A stretch of DNA of 64,000 nt from Rhododendron vialii (Eukaryota > Streptophyta > Magnoliopsida > Ericales > Ericaceae): contig NC_080558.1 of the NCBI RefSeq assembly GCF_030253575.1, positions 19,808,611 to 19,872,610 of the forward strand. The letters are read 5' to 3'. Below are positions 43,401-56,183 of this stretch, in pieces. The position numbers and the translations under genes are program-made. The number at the start of each line of letters is the position of its first letter. The first letter of the stretch is position 1. The notes under the pieces are model-generated. The model did not search any database and had not been told where the DNA came from. It was given only the letters and a program-made list of their open reading frames with translations.

Positions 43401-43720
43401 TTAGGCATTGGAGAAATCAATGTTTGGAGTACTTAATTTCAGAAAACAAAGAATCATAATGAATTTTAAAAATCAACTCAGAATGCCTAAAATACCAAAT
43501 CAGAGAATAAAAAATGAGTAATATATGGATCTTTGTATATAGGTAATCATGATTGATTTTTTACATGTGTTACCTCTTTATCCTGCAAAATTATCCTTTG
43601 ATATTGCGAGTTGCTTGAGGTTGACATTCTTGGAATGTTCTTTTCGATTACCATGACCTGAACTGCATAGTTTGAGGTTGTGAGGTTGACATTGCTTAGT
43701 GGTAGAATGCTTGGGGCCAT
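40489..43720 (-). CDS. RPA70-like single-strand DNA-binding protein, spliced, Helitron-borne
   Basis: A minus-strand gene of about nine exons. Exon 1 (43720-43574, MAPSILPLSN...) is an N-terminal OB-like piece with a good donor. The exon at about 42416-42142 matches DNA-binding domain A (ILQNTLKMYHTYSITNA, then INARTLVEEVQ). Later exons give the rest of the OB folds, a C4 zinc ribbon (YYLACSVCNKATNAYG...FWCNYC at about 41260-41180), a C-terminal OB part (IEAIVFSDVALKFYNL near 40960) and a hydrophilic tail ending at 40489. Replication protein A binds single-stranded DNA; in plant Helitrons a copy presumably helps rolling-circle transposition. Exons seem free of stops when GT-AG introns are used, unlike the neighbouring helicase. 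The exact exon borders are by eye. Confidence 0.75.
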
Positions 43721-46700
43721 CTGCACCTGCAAATTTGCAGTGGAGCTAAGCATATTCTATGAGTAAGTATGTTAGGAGTAATTGGCATTCATATGACGTG
43801 TCAATCCATAGTATAGATGTGTAGATAAATGAACGCAGATATGTATCAATAAATGCAAGATATGTGTTAGTATAAGCATCAAATATTGAGTAGTTAGGCT
43901 TATGAATTAGAATGAGCAGATAAATGAATGCAGCTATGCATTAATAAACGTAACATATGAGTAAATGGTATAGGATATACCTTTTTTGCCTTTGCATTAT
44001 TTAGCTAGGTATGTTCATAATTGCAACTTACATGTTGTGATTATCAACAGTTAGCTTCTTCTAGGAGCTCTTTGAATACAATATTTTTAGTTTGGAAGCA
44101 CGACAATGGATCATTTTCTGAGTGCTTGAGGTGGACTTTTATTTTGGCTGCTGTTGTTGCTCGGGATAAAGCAACGTAGAGCTGACCATGAGAGAAAACA
44201 GGTTCGGGCAAATATATACCAACGGTATTTAAAGTCTGACCTTGAGCCTTGTTTATTGTCATGGCAAAACATGTTCTCACTGGGAATTGGCGACGTGTGA
44301 ATGACACTGGGTAATGCTGTATATCATTTGGTTTTAGAGGGATCCTTGGTATGAATACCGTAGTACCTTTCCTTTCTCCTACTGCTATCTGAGCAGTAAT
44401 CAAATGGCTTGTAAATTCTTTGCATATCAATCTTGTGCCGTTGCATAGCCCTTGGGATGGATTTATGTTTCACAGTAATAGAATTGGGCTGTTCTTTTTT
44501 AGCTGGAGACAGTGGCATGGCATTCCTGGTGGTGTGATGGAATTTAAGAAATCAATGTAGAGTCCTTGTTAAGTCGGATCAGTTGTTTCATCAAAACTCA
44601 AGTAGGTGTGCTCTTTGCCTGGGAATTTCGAAAGCAATATCTCATTGATTTCATCGACGGCTTTGTTTTTGGGGGTAAGGATGGCTGAGTCAGTCAAAGA
44701 GAGTGGGTCGAATGTGCTAATATGGAAGGATGGCAATACAAATTGGATTAACTGATCTAAAGATGGGGTTGTTGAGGTTGGTTGCAGGACTAATGATGTA
44801 GGCAGTTTGATTTTTCCGGCTTCATTTTCCATTTCTAGACCATTTCCGACTCGCAGAATGTATGCACTGAATGCTGGATCAATCCTTGCACGCATATTTT
44901 GTGTGAGCTTGAACTTGATTAGTGATTGCCATATATATGATCTCACTATACTTGCATTAATGCAATCATGCCTGGTTCCTTTTGGAATGACGGGTAATAC
45001 TTGCCTAAAATCGCCTCCTAGAACCACAACTTTTCCTCCAAATAATGTGTCGTTATCTGTAAGATCTCGCAAGAGGTAATCTAATGCTTCAATTGATTCT
45101 TTTTTTGCCATTGATGCTTCATCCCAAATAATAAGTGCGGTTTCCTTGATGAGAGTAGCTAGGCCAGATTGCTTTGATATGCCACAGCAGAGTTTGCCTT
45201 CACAATTAATTGGGATTTTGAAGCGAGAATGTGTGGTTTTTCCATTCGGCAGAATTGATGCGGCAACTCCAAAGCTGGCTGTTGCCAATGCAATTTGATG
45301 CTGCGAACGAACTGCTGCAAGTAGAGCTCGATAAAGAAATGTCTTTCCAGTACCTCCAGGCCCATCAATGAAGAAGCATTTGGGCTTCTTATGAAAAACA
45401 ACATCCAATATGTCATTGTAAGCAATTAGCTGCTCATCATTTAATAAGTCTGGGCTCTTCAGATCATCCTCTGATATAGGGATGTTCATTTCATCTTCTA
45501 CTTCCCTAGGTGTTGCTTTCTTCATTGAATCTGAAGTAATAAGCTGAGACAATTGAAAATGATTTAGATTTTTGCCCATAGACTCAAGCTCTGTGTTTAA
45601 TGTTTGGAGTAGAATTTGCCTCACAGTATCTTTGCTAATTTTCTGTATGGAGATATAGTCTTCAACCATATCGTCTTCGAATCTAAAGAATAACTCTAAT
45701 GGATTCACTGGAGCATAATAAACAAGAATGGTGGAGAATAGTTGCCTCAATGAGAATGGCATTCGATATGTAGATGCTTCTTCCATGCATTTTTCGTTAC
45801 TTTTGTCGTCTTCTAGTAGACCATGACTGATTGCTGCTTCTCTATATGATTCAAAGGTGACGCCATTTACTGTTCTGAGATATGCATATGATGTAGGCGC
45901 TGGAATATAAGTAAGCAGTAGCCGAAGATAATATCTTTCGCCTTCGCTAGGATTTGCTGTGATGATTCGGCCAACAACTTCTTGCTGTTTTCGCTCTGTC
46001 CATGATCTTGATGGGCTGTTCCACACGAAGTGTTGTGGGAAATCTTTGTATAGTAATTTCAATGCTTTTGCTTTCTTGTTGTATACTTGTATGCATTCAT
46101 CCAGAAAAATTGAGTAAGCATTGTTCTGGATAAGAACTCATTATCTACGATATTTTGCAGATTTGAGTCTTTCTTGAGTGGTATCAATTGATAGCCCTCC
46201 AAGTGCAACTGCAAACTGATAACGGCTGGTCGCATTTCATGAAGCGAAAATCGAAATATTCGCCAAACTGCTTCAGGTGGCGATATCCATCTTGCGATTT
46301 GAAATTGCTGGATCTCGTTAATGTTTTCTAGAAATTTTGAAGTAGCTAGGCGGTAAATAATCTTGTCATGCCCCTTGTATATGTATTGGTATAGATATTT
46401 GACTGCTTTAATAGTAGAGCAAACCTCAACATTAATATGGCAGTCAAATGTAGCCAATAAATAAGGATTATATGGAACAACCCACCTGTTGTCAAGCATA
46501 TGGCCTCGAATCTGAACTTGTTCACCAATTGCTTGCCTTCTATATATTGAATAACCATCTGCATCGATAGTTGTTTCTGCACAGAAGCTTCTTGGATAGT
46601 TGTTCCTACACTTTCCTTTCTGCATGCAGACCTTAGTCATATCTAGCTTTCCACACGGCCCATGCATCATATGCTTTAGAACCATTGCATATAAATGTGG

Positions 46701-47495
46701 ATACTTCTCTTTATCTGGTATTTCAGCTGAGATGAATGCATCGATCTTTGCAACTGTGTTAAGCTTGAATGACTTTTTAAGTATCAGCAGCATATGTACA
46801 TGTGGCAAACCTCTCTTTTGGAATTCAACTACAAATGTATATACAGCAATAGGACCAAACAGTTGTTTTTTTACTATTTCTCTTTGCAAATGTTCCAGTT
46901 TACTTCTGAATACTCTTGATAGTAAGTCAGGCCTGTTTTGAGCTTCTTCATGTGGCTTCATTTCATTCTTGATCTCTTGCCAATTTGGATTGCATGTCAT
47001 TGTAAGGAAGAGATCAGGTTTGCCATATCTTTCTACTAATGTCATTGCATCTAGGTATCGCTTGCGCATGTCCCTTGGTCCTCCTATAAAAGAACCTGGG
47101 AGCACAATTCGCTTGCCTATCTTAGAAGGATCAGATTCGCTTTGACCAATGCTATCAACAATTCCTTGATATAAATCAGCTCGAATCTCCTCTTGTTTAT
47201 TTTTGAAATAATCTAACCTTGATGTCTCAATTTTAACGTACATATCAACTGTGAACTATTGGAGAAGACGTGCAGATTCTAACAAAATCGAGTTAGTGTT
47301 GCTTCTGATTTGGAGTCTGTAAGCGTAGAATTCTCGAGCTGAAATCATATTGCTCTTGCGAGCGTTTTCCTGCCGAACTAAACAAAGAGCATGAATTTAG
47401 TCGATGCATAAGTTTAACATATCTGTTTTTTCATAGTATACTAAAGTAAAACAGTAGAGCAAGTCATGAGATTTACCAGTTGTTTCCGTAGTTAT

Positions 47496-50381
47496 TGTAA
47501 CGCCCCGAATTTTGGGTACGTTAAATAAAATATTTTATTGAAATAAAAGCCGAGTCTGGCTCTTTATTACAAAAACTTAAAAGAAGTACTTTTATTACAA
47601 ACGGAAGGAAACTAAGGTTCCTAACTACTGCTCCGCTTGTTCTTCCATCCGGGCTAGCTCTTCAGCTCCAAATGCCTCCAAGGTGTAAAGTTCACCCTGT
47701 TCATCTATGAGGTCTGACATATTATACCGGCGTCGCCACCAATATAATAAGTCAGGGTCACCAAAAGGCAACACCGTGAGCTTAAACGCTCTATAGAATA
47801 AACCAAACCCTCTAACCCTTAACTTATAACAATACAACATATAGTCAAAGATTTCCACATAGCATGCTCATCTAACAACAACACATTCGTATACGATAAA
47901 CCATCGACGTTGGTGTCCAAGATTTGTGAGTTTCTCCTACGTGACTCCTCGTAGACCGTGTCAACATTTTCCACATTTCATAAACATATCACCTTTTCAA
48001 AAACTCAATTTTTAACACATCCAACCTCGGTTCCGCCATTCCGGACTCCCGAGTATCCTCACAATGGTTCCGCCGTCCCGGGCTCCCATTGGCACACATT
48101 GCATTGGCTCCGTAACGCGGATAACCAAGCACACACCCAACCTCGGTTCCGCCGTTCCGGACTCCCGAGTATCCTCACAATGGTTCCGCCGTCCCGGTCT
48201 CCCATTGGCACACAAAACACACACCACACAAAGGGCTACAACGTCCGGCCACTTTGTGGTTTCCAAAACATTTCACACTTTTCAAAACATGCCCTTTTCA
48301 TAAACCACAACCTAAGTGTCATGTTTCTACTTCCTTGATTTCCGTGTCTCGTTTCTCATGCATAGACTCCGCGGTGGGACTTTTCACATACGATATCATT
48401 CCTTGTATTATTCAATCTAACAAGATCATACATTTCAAACTACGTGACATGCTTAAATCACTTAATAACAAACAACATGCATTTCATACATTCTTAAACA
48501 AAGATAACCTTATCTACATAAGCTTAATGATCAAAGTTACTTTCAAATGAACTTATTTTAGAGTTATGATACAAAACTACTTTATACTTAGGAATAGGGA
48601 TAAGGAATTCCTACACTATATTTGGGGTGGACGATAAGAATATTCTACCTTGCTTCTTGGCGGTAGTAGTCGGCTAAGAAGATTCGGTCGTCGGTTTTGG
48701 ATTTCGGCGGCGTAACGGCGTCGGTTTGCTTCGAAAGGAAGAGAGTTGTACTTTCTCTTCCTAGAAACAACTTCCTAACTTAACTAAGTTACTTTAAAAA
48801 GATCTAACGGTGGTTTTGGGAGGTGGTTTGGTGGTTTCTCTCAAGAACACTAGAAAACTAGAATTTTGAAAGCAAGACCTTTTGGAATTTCTAGAGAGAA
48901 GTGAGAGCAATGGTTTGAGGTGTGAGTTTAAGCTTGGAGTGAGCTTCTATTTATAGGCAAAGGCTCTCCCTCTCTCCCTCTTGGCCGGCCCCTCTCTCTC
49001 TCTCTCTATGTCACACTTTATTTCACATGTCAAGGTTTGATTGAAAGGTTTGGAAGCTAAATTGGTAGGCTTGCATGGCTATGTTAGTCCTTGGATGGGA
49101 TTTTTGGAAGATATGTTGCAATGGAGGAGACATGGGTACAAGATTCTTGGTTTAAACAAATGAAATTGGTACAAAGGAGGACAATGGAGGAAGATATGGA
49201 AGATATACATCTTCAATTTTTGAAAAGATGAAGAATCACCAAGTACAAGTCCCATCTTTCTTCTCCTTCCTTCTTCTTTCCTTCTCTCTCTCTCCCTCTC
49301 CCTCTTTCTCTCTCTCGGCCTCTCCCCTCTCTCTCCCTCACGGCTCTCTCTCCCCTCTCTCTTCCTCTCTCCCATGTACTAGCTGTATATGTATATATAT
49401 GTATGTACTAACATGTAAGAATACAATTAAACAATAGGTACTTTTGTACAAAAGGGCAATTTAGTCTTTAAAGGGTCAAGATTTCCCCAATAAACAATTA
49501 AAAGGTACGAGTACTTTAATTAATATAATAATGTACTTTTGTACTCCCGGGAATCTTAACAAAATATTATTTTAATGGGTTAAGTACTTTGGTTGAAAGA
49601 TGAGCCTATTACCCAATGGTTAATAGAATTCCTAACGGTTATTATCCAAAGGATAATAAGGTACGGGTACTTTAAATACTAAATTAAGTTTTTGGAAAAG
49701 ACTACATGTCCTTTTTGAAAATACACATGTGATATATATATATGTACTTACCAAATAAAATAAAGAAAAGGCTTTCGTCCAATGGGTAAAGATTACCCTA
49801 ATGGTTATTATCCAATGGTCCATAGTTACTTGGGTACTTTTATTAGTAATTTAATCGAAAAGTACTTTTCAAAATAATTATAAATGTCAATCATAGTACT
49901 TTGTTTAAATCTTTCAAAAATCCTTTTAATATAAAGTAATGGGTTTCTTTTATCCAATGGGTAATAATTCCCCTAACATTTATCGTCCAATGGATAAAGA
50001 ATAAAACTAAAACAATAAAAGAAAACAATTAAACCATTTCTAGTCTAGGGTTCAAAAAGGTTCAAAAGGTTCAAGATGGGCAAAACGGTCCATCTACGGT
50101 TAGGGGTAAGTAACTAGGTGACTTCCTAGTTTGGTTACTCCATCGAGCCGGTTAGAAGCTAACTAGGCTTGCTAAGTAGGGCATATAAGTCAAGAAACGA
50201 TCCTTGAGGGTCCAAAGTGCGATTAGGGTTTCTAGTCGAGGATTATGATAATAAGGCGTTCGATTGCTTATATACAAACAACAAGGAATCAAGTAAGAAA
50301 AATCAACGAGCAATTAAGAGAAATTAAGAAATTTCAAATAACAACGAGATTTTTATTGAACGAAAAATCGGAGTTGTTACA
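47496..50381 (+). mobile_element. Solo LTR, 2.9 kb, inside the Helitron helicase gene
   Basis: It runs from TGTAACGCCCCGAATTTTGG to AATCGGAGTTGTTACA, with GTTAT at 47491-47495 and 50382-50386. It belongs to the family of 3192-6876. It has duplicated GTTCCGCCRTTCCGG units near 48025-48200, a CT-rich tract (49258-49370) and paired CCAATGG words. Confidence 0.92.
49613..49993. promoter_or_regulatory. Three pairs of CCAATGG words, 33 bp apart
   Basis: CCAATGG (one CCAAAGG) starts at 49613 and 49646, 49779 and 49812, 49954 and 49987; each pair is 33 bp apart. Order and spacing repeat those in the LTR at 3192-6876 although the intervening sequence has diverged. Confidence 0.6.
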
Positions 50382-51979
50382 GTTATTAACTCCTCTGCTG
50401 TTGCTAATTGGTTTGGCAGTACTTTGCCTTGGCCTAAGCAAAGTTTCATGGTATTTGATGCTTTAACTTTCTTGATTCCTTGATGCCATCCGGCTTCACC
50501 AGATGGGAACAGAAGTGGATACTGGAGAGGATCATAACAGCCATAGTAATAACTGATTTTTTGACTATGACCATCTTCTTGTTTGCGAACAATTATGTCA
50601 TGTTCTCGTAATTCTGTGGCATCTTCATCTTCTATCCAGATAGCAACTACTTGCGATACAGTTGGTGGTAAAGCAGTCGAGTCTTCAGTTGTAGGATTTG
50701 CTCTTAATATAATTTGACATTCATCGATATTTGGCAAATCAGAAAGACTCCGGGAAAACTGAGAATATGGATTAGCCCTTAATGTATTAATCAGGCCTGA
50801 GATAATATGTGGCTGCAATTTATCCTTATCACCCATTCTAAGTTCTATTTCTTTTTGTGTATCATAGAAATATAGCTGGAGATATGATGGCATTTCCTCA
50901 GAAGGATAAAGACTATCAATGAAATGATAGATCTGTCCTTGTGCTCTGAATGTGTAAATCCCATTAGTTCGTTTCGCATATACAGGGTCCAGATGTACGC
51001 CCATGGATGTAAATGCGAAAATCTCATTATAGGGCTTCACGTACTGTAGGAAATGGGCTGAGTCTGCCCCTAAACCAGAATACAACTGTTGAAGCTCAGC
51101 TGGAATAGTAATTGGGTAAAGGTGAACCTCGCCTCCTGAGCAACAAAACTTGGGCGTTTCATATGGAAATCTTTTGGCGCCACAATGCTTACAATCGAGT
51201 ACGGATGGTAGCTTGTATGGTTCCATTGGTATAGCTTGCTGTGGTACAGTTGGAGTTGGAGTGAAAGTGTCCATTGCTACACCTATATTTAAATTTTATG
51301 TATCACTAATAGCATCTTATACACGAATGTAGTGAGCGTTTAGGGTCATACCTATGGAGATATCATAGAGCATACCTATACAAAATTCAAAGAGAAAATA
51401 TTAAGTTTTGTTTTATGAATGTTTTCTAAATAAAATAAAATAGGGGAAATTGTTAGATAGCGTACATTCATCATCGTTTCTCGAACTTGATGGCATTGCG
51501 GAAGAACCTATTAAGCATAACCAGTTACTTTCAATATTACTTTTCAAAAGTCAATAATGAAAGATAAAATAGATTTGAGATTTCGTTGGGAAACCTCCTC
51601 ACAAAGTTGTGAATAGGTAGGAAGCGTAATATACCTGTAGGAGTGATATGGATAACACTATGATCATTAGGAGTCTCTTCGTCATTATAAGAGAGTTCTG
51701 CTATAGAGCTATAACCTAGGCTTAATTGGATGTTTTCCTCTGCACTAACTTGTTCTTGTATCTCAACTGGGAAGAGGCTATTTTCTCTTTTGTATTTTTT
51801 TTCGGCATATAAAGCTCTTCTCCGGGCATTTATTCTGTCCTTTTCTTCTTGTGATAACTGACAATATGGAATTCTTCGACGCTTGTTCTCAGACATTTTC
51901 GTTTAGTCACTATGAAGATATTAAGAGTGTCATTAGATTAGTATGTCATTCAAGTTAGTAGTATCTGTTTTCTTGCTTA

Positions 51980-51980
<1 letters not shown>

Positions 51981-52012
<32 letters not shown>
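51981..52012. repeat. (TA)n microsatellite in the Helitron
   Basis: A pure TA run of about 30 bp upstream (in element orientation) of the Rep/helicase start. Confidence 0.95.
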
Positions 52013-52015
<3 letters not shown>

Positions 52016-52180
52016 TATATGTCGTAAGAGAAATTATGAACATGGATGATGTGAATGGAAAACATATCAATGAATCTCATGTATTGAGTAACAAAATATG
52101 CTACAGTAAAGGGATGCAAATGAAAGTGCAGGAGGAACAACGGCTATTGTCAATAAAGTTGTGTGCAGCAGATTTACAAA

Positions 52181-52880
52181 GTGACAAAGCAATGCTTTTG
52201 TTTACGAAGAAACGAAAGCTACTTGGGCTTACAAAGTAGAAGTTTAAGTGGCAGGCTAAAAAAGTAGCAAAGTTTAACTGGTTTAAGTAGATAGTGCAGG
52301 TTAAGACAGTGGAGTAAGTAATACTAAAGGGTTCTAGCTACTTTTTGTATAATGAGTATCCTACTTTTTGCATGTGGTGGCAAACTTTGTGCATCTAATG
52401 GATTATGTGTGTTTACTGTGAGGGGTGAAGCTAATGTGAATTTTTTTGGGAAACTTCAGTTGGAAAATCATATATTCCTTCTTTTCAGTTTTTTCCTGGC
52501 CATGATGAAGATGCACTAAGGGAGAAAGAGGTGACAAAATAATGTTTTTGTTTACGAACAAACGAAAGCTACTTGGGCTTACAAAGTAGAAGTTTAAGTG
52601 GCAGGCTCAAAAAGTAGCAAAGTTTAACAGGTTTGAGTGGATAGTGCAGGTTAAAACAGTGGAGTAAGTAATACTAAAGGGTTCTAGCTACTTTTTGTAT
52701 AATGAGTATCCTACCTTTTGCATGTGGTAGCAAACTTTGTGCATGTAATGGATTATGTGTGTTTACTGTGAGGGGTGAAGGTAATGTGAATTTTTTGGGG
52801 AAACTTCAGTTGTAAAATCATATATTCCTTCTTTTCAGTTTTTTCTTGGTCATGATGAAGATGCACTAAGGGAGAAAGAG
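52181..52880. repeat. Tandem duplication of 350 bp in the Helitron
   Basis: Units 52181-52530 and 52531-52880 begin GTGACAAARYAATG and end GCACTAAGGGAGAAAGAG. They differ at several sites, so the duplication is not very recent. A partial, more diverged third copy lies at about 53535-53790 with internal TGGAGGTTAARGCAG repeats. Non-coding as far as I can see. Confidence 0.8.
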
Positions 52881-53799
52881 GTAAATTAGCTTAAGTATTT
52901 TGCTGAGTGTAGGAATACCTAACTTTACACAAAATCTTGATAATACTCATGCAAGAAAAGAAAATACTAAACCAAAGCTACAGAGCAAAATCATGATGAA
53001 AAGTTAGGGAAATCAGTTGGCAAAAGCTCTGTTAGAAATATGCAAAGAAAAGTAGAGGAGATGAGCTCATGCAGGACCTTTTGACAGTAAAAGCATGCAA
53101 GTAAAACTACAAAAGTTGAAGACGATCTCTGCAGTAACAGAAGCCAGGAATACATAACATAATGGGATGCTATCTGAATGTACCAAAATTGTGTTTTAAT
53201 AGAAGTAAAGAACATGATTAGCTGGAAAATAAAGGAGCAAAAGAATAAGAGTCTATAGACATTACGTACCAGGAATGAATGTAAATAGAAATGACAAAAG
53301 AGTAGATATACCAGACAGTCAAAGCTTCTAGAGCTCTGAAAACCCAAAAAGAGAAGATGACAGATCAAACTGATAGATTAGCAACAAGGGGAAATCCAGA
53401 GCTTTTTTACAATAAAGTCATGGCAATAAAAGTGCAAGAGAAGTAGTTCTTGCTGCTAAGTATTTCACCACTGTGCAATTGCATGGCCTAAAGCTCACAC
53501 TCAGCAGTTTTTTTTAGGAATAAAATAAAGGCATGTGCAGCAGATTTAGAAAGCAGTTAAGTGATGCTTTTGTTTATACGGAGTAACCAAAGTTTGTCTT
53601 GATAATGTGACTGTGCTGTCCTTGTCAATTTTAAGTAGTGGGGTTACAAAGTGGAGGTTTAAGTTGCAAAGTAAAGAGGTGGCAAAATCTCTAAGGGGTT
53701 TAAGTAGATAGTGGAGGTTAAAGCAGTGGAGGTTAAGGCAGTGGAGTAAGAAAGGGTTTAAGTAGATAGTGGAGGTTAAGGCTGTGGAGTGACTGATAC

Positions 53800-55029
53800 G
53801 CAAGACTCCTAGCTAGAAAACACATCATTGATTGATGGCTAAGTAGTAGAAGAAAAACAGTGATTTCCAATCTTTGTCTGGTATCAAAAACACATAAATT
53901 AGTTAAGAGCAACTATATCATTCGCTAAAATTAAGTTGAGCAAATAATCTTGATTTTCCGAGATTACAAATCAGTGCAGTAAATTCTGCAGCTATAGAAA
54001 ACGTAGCCTCTGCTTAAGTGGAAGAAGGAACAAAGGATTTAGTGTATTGTCTTGGCTTTTATGGAAAAAAGCAACAAATGTTTTCTTTTTAGGTATGAGC
54101 ATAAAAGAGATTAATTGGAAAATCATACATTCCTTCTCTTTAGCTTTTCCTTAGGCATGAAAATACATGGATTAGTTTATTGTGGCTTTTGGCCAACTGA
54201 TCCCAAGGAAAAGTGCAGCAAAGAATCCATAATTGTTCAGACTACAGTTTTCACTAATATGATAAAAGTGCAGAAAGCATTCATAACTGCAGAAAGAAGA
54301 ATTAGGGAATACATTGTTCATAATCTGTCACTGAATTAGTTAGCATTCTAGCCAAATCTACAGAATGCATTCAGTATTTGCCAAAACCAGAAACCATTCA
54401 TAACTGCAGAAACAAGAATTAACGAATACATTGTTCATAATCTGGCAGTGAATCAGCTAGCAGCAAATATTCCACAAGCCAAATCTACAAAATGCATTCA
54501 GTGTATGCCAAAACGATTTGCAGATTCTTTCTTTATCAGTGGTAGCATCGAGAATGACCAGTTCAAGTTCAACATCTGCTAACATAGTAATTAATACAGA
54601 ATCATACAGTTGAGGCTGATGACTTCTCTTTACCCTTTACATTCAAACAGCGAAGACATAGCTAACATAAACTATCAGAATCCACAAGCGCAGATTCATG
54701 ATAATACAAAATGGAACCAAAATGACAGCAGGAAAATAAGATAGCACTGCTATGTCTTCTAGAAAAAGCATGATCATGTAAGCATTCTTCAGCCTTCCTT
54801 GCACAACATCCCAAAAGCAGACAAAATAAACTGCAAACTAAAGCCAGTCATAAATCCTCTCCCTATCATTTGCAGTATCAAGGATGACAACTCTAACGTC
54901 AAGATTTGGTAACATAGTAATGAACACATAATCATAGAGTTGAAGCTACAGAGCATCCAAAAGCTGATTAAACATAGCACCATTCAGATGTCCATTGTCA
55001 ACAGATATGGACCAAGTTCTCTTTCCCAT
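53800..55029. other. Helitron non-coding region with short direct repeats
   Basis: A block of about 120 bp with ATAACTGCAGAAA, ACATTGTTCATAATCTG and AATGCATTCAGT occurs twice (about 54280-54390 and 54400-54510). I see no convincing exon except the end of the gene at 55030-56178. Confidence 0.5.
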
Positions 55030-56178
55030 TCAAACTGAAATAACCTCCAGATTTAGATCGTCAAGCACAGTCTGAAGCCTACCCTGAAAGTCCTGCACAA
55101 TACATTCATTTTATTACAGCAGGATTAAGTCTATAATATATGCAATAAAAGTCACTAATAAGCATAAACACTTGAAGCATACCAGAAGATTATTCGTTTG
55201 TGGCATGCACCAATATCCAGACTTCATGAGCAGGAGATTTTGTTGAATTGTCGATGGCAGACAAGCAGTCACAATATGACCTGATTTTATAAATAATAAC
55301 AGCATTAATATTAATCTGAAGAAATTAATAAATATTACTTGTATATTTCAAATTATTTACCCTGAAGAGCATGGAATTCACGCCAATGTTCATTTAGTAA
55401 CATTGTCCAATCATACGAGACTTCAAGATCATTTTGATCAAGAATTATTGCATTGAAAATCCATCTCCGCTGACATGCTAAAATAAGCCTGTACATGTAA
55501 TTAGTTGTCCTGGCATGGGCCGTACGGAACTCATGCCAACCATTCCGCATCACACCATCCACAACTTGAATAGGCCAAGCTTTACATCCATGTCTTATCA
55601 AAATCCAAGTAGTCCTACCAATGCCTTCGAAAGAAGCACGCAAACCTTGAGGCAATAGCTACACAACAAAAAATAATATATTTTTAAGGACTCACAGCAT
55701 AGGAATAACAACATATGAATGCAACGAGTTACTTCCAACAGTAACAGTAAGCATAAACTAAATAGTCACACCATAGTTGGTGCAAACACATAGAGCTGAG
55801 ACATGTGCTTGATATACCAACACCGTTCGACACCTACAAAATAGAAAAGCAAAATGAGGATCATGTATCTGTAAATTGTATCATAATGCTTCCTATATAC
55901 TGAAGTAAATTAATACCTGCAGCACTGTAGCGCATAAATGAATTATGCACAAGAGCATCCAACCATTTAACTAAATCATCGCGTACAGCCCATATCAAAT
56001 TCTCACCCAAACCCAATATCTCTGCATATTCGCGCACAAAAATACTGAATGCTTTATACTCCAACTGTCCAGGGCGTCGATACCGTGCAACAACAGCGAT
56101 CACCCTTCGGCCTTGAATTGGAAGAAGACAATAAAACCCTCCATGGACAGCCTGAGGATTTCGATGCTTCACATGCAC
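55030..56178 (-). CDS. Unknown spliced gene in the Helitron, possible B3-like domain
   Basis: Minus-strand exons with consistent GT-AG borders: about 56190-55918 (RYRRPGQLEYKAFSIF, then FMRYSAA; donor AG|GTATTAAT), about 55836-55772 (acceptor TTTTGTAG; VERCWYIKHMSQLYV), about 55657-55364 (LPQGLRASFEGIGRTTWIL, NGWHEFRTAHA), about 55280-55165, and 55092-55030 ending at TGA. Frames join without stops. The third exon resembles a B3 DNA-binding fold (a G-W-x-x-F strand followed by a beta-rich end), but the match is weak. The 5' part of the gene may extend further right. It could be a host gene fragment captured by the Helitron or an accessory gene. I do not recognise the family. Confidence 0.5.
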
Positions 56179-56183
56179 CTACC

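Larger units (their letters stand above)
44044..51896 (-). pseudogene. Helitron Rep/PIF1-type helicase, split by a solo LTR, broken
   Basis: Minus strand. The N-terminal part starts MSENKRRRIPYCQLS (51896) and includes a Cys-rich segment (CKHCGAKRFPYE, FCCSGGEV near 51170). After the solo LTR (47496-50381, duplication GTTAT) comes the Rep domain, with the HUH motif GLPHVHMLLIL (about 46790) and the two-tyrosine motif YLYQYIYKGHD (about 46390). The PIF1-like helicase follows, with Walker A GPGGTGKTFLYRALL (about 45350) and Walker B IIWDEASM (about 45120), and near 44240 CFAMTINKAQGQT and YVALSRA. Breaks: stops at 47256-47258 and 44569-44571 plus one near 44470, and a frameshift near 46075. The protein would nick, unwind and rejoin DNA in rolling-circle transposition. 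Confidence 0.9.

Noticed and set aside
47958..48338. Overlapping ORFs on both strands in the solo LTR
   Set aside because: They follow duplicated GTTCCGCC units of the LTR and are not conserved as frames in the related LTRs.
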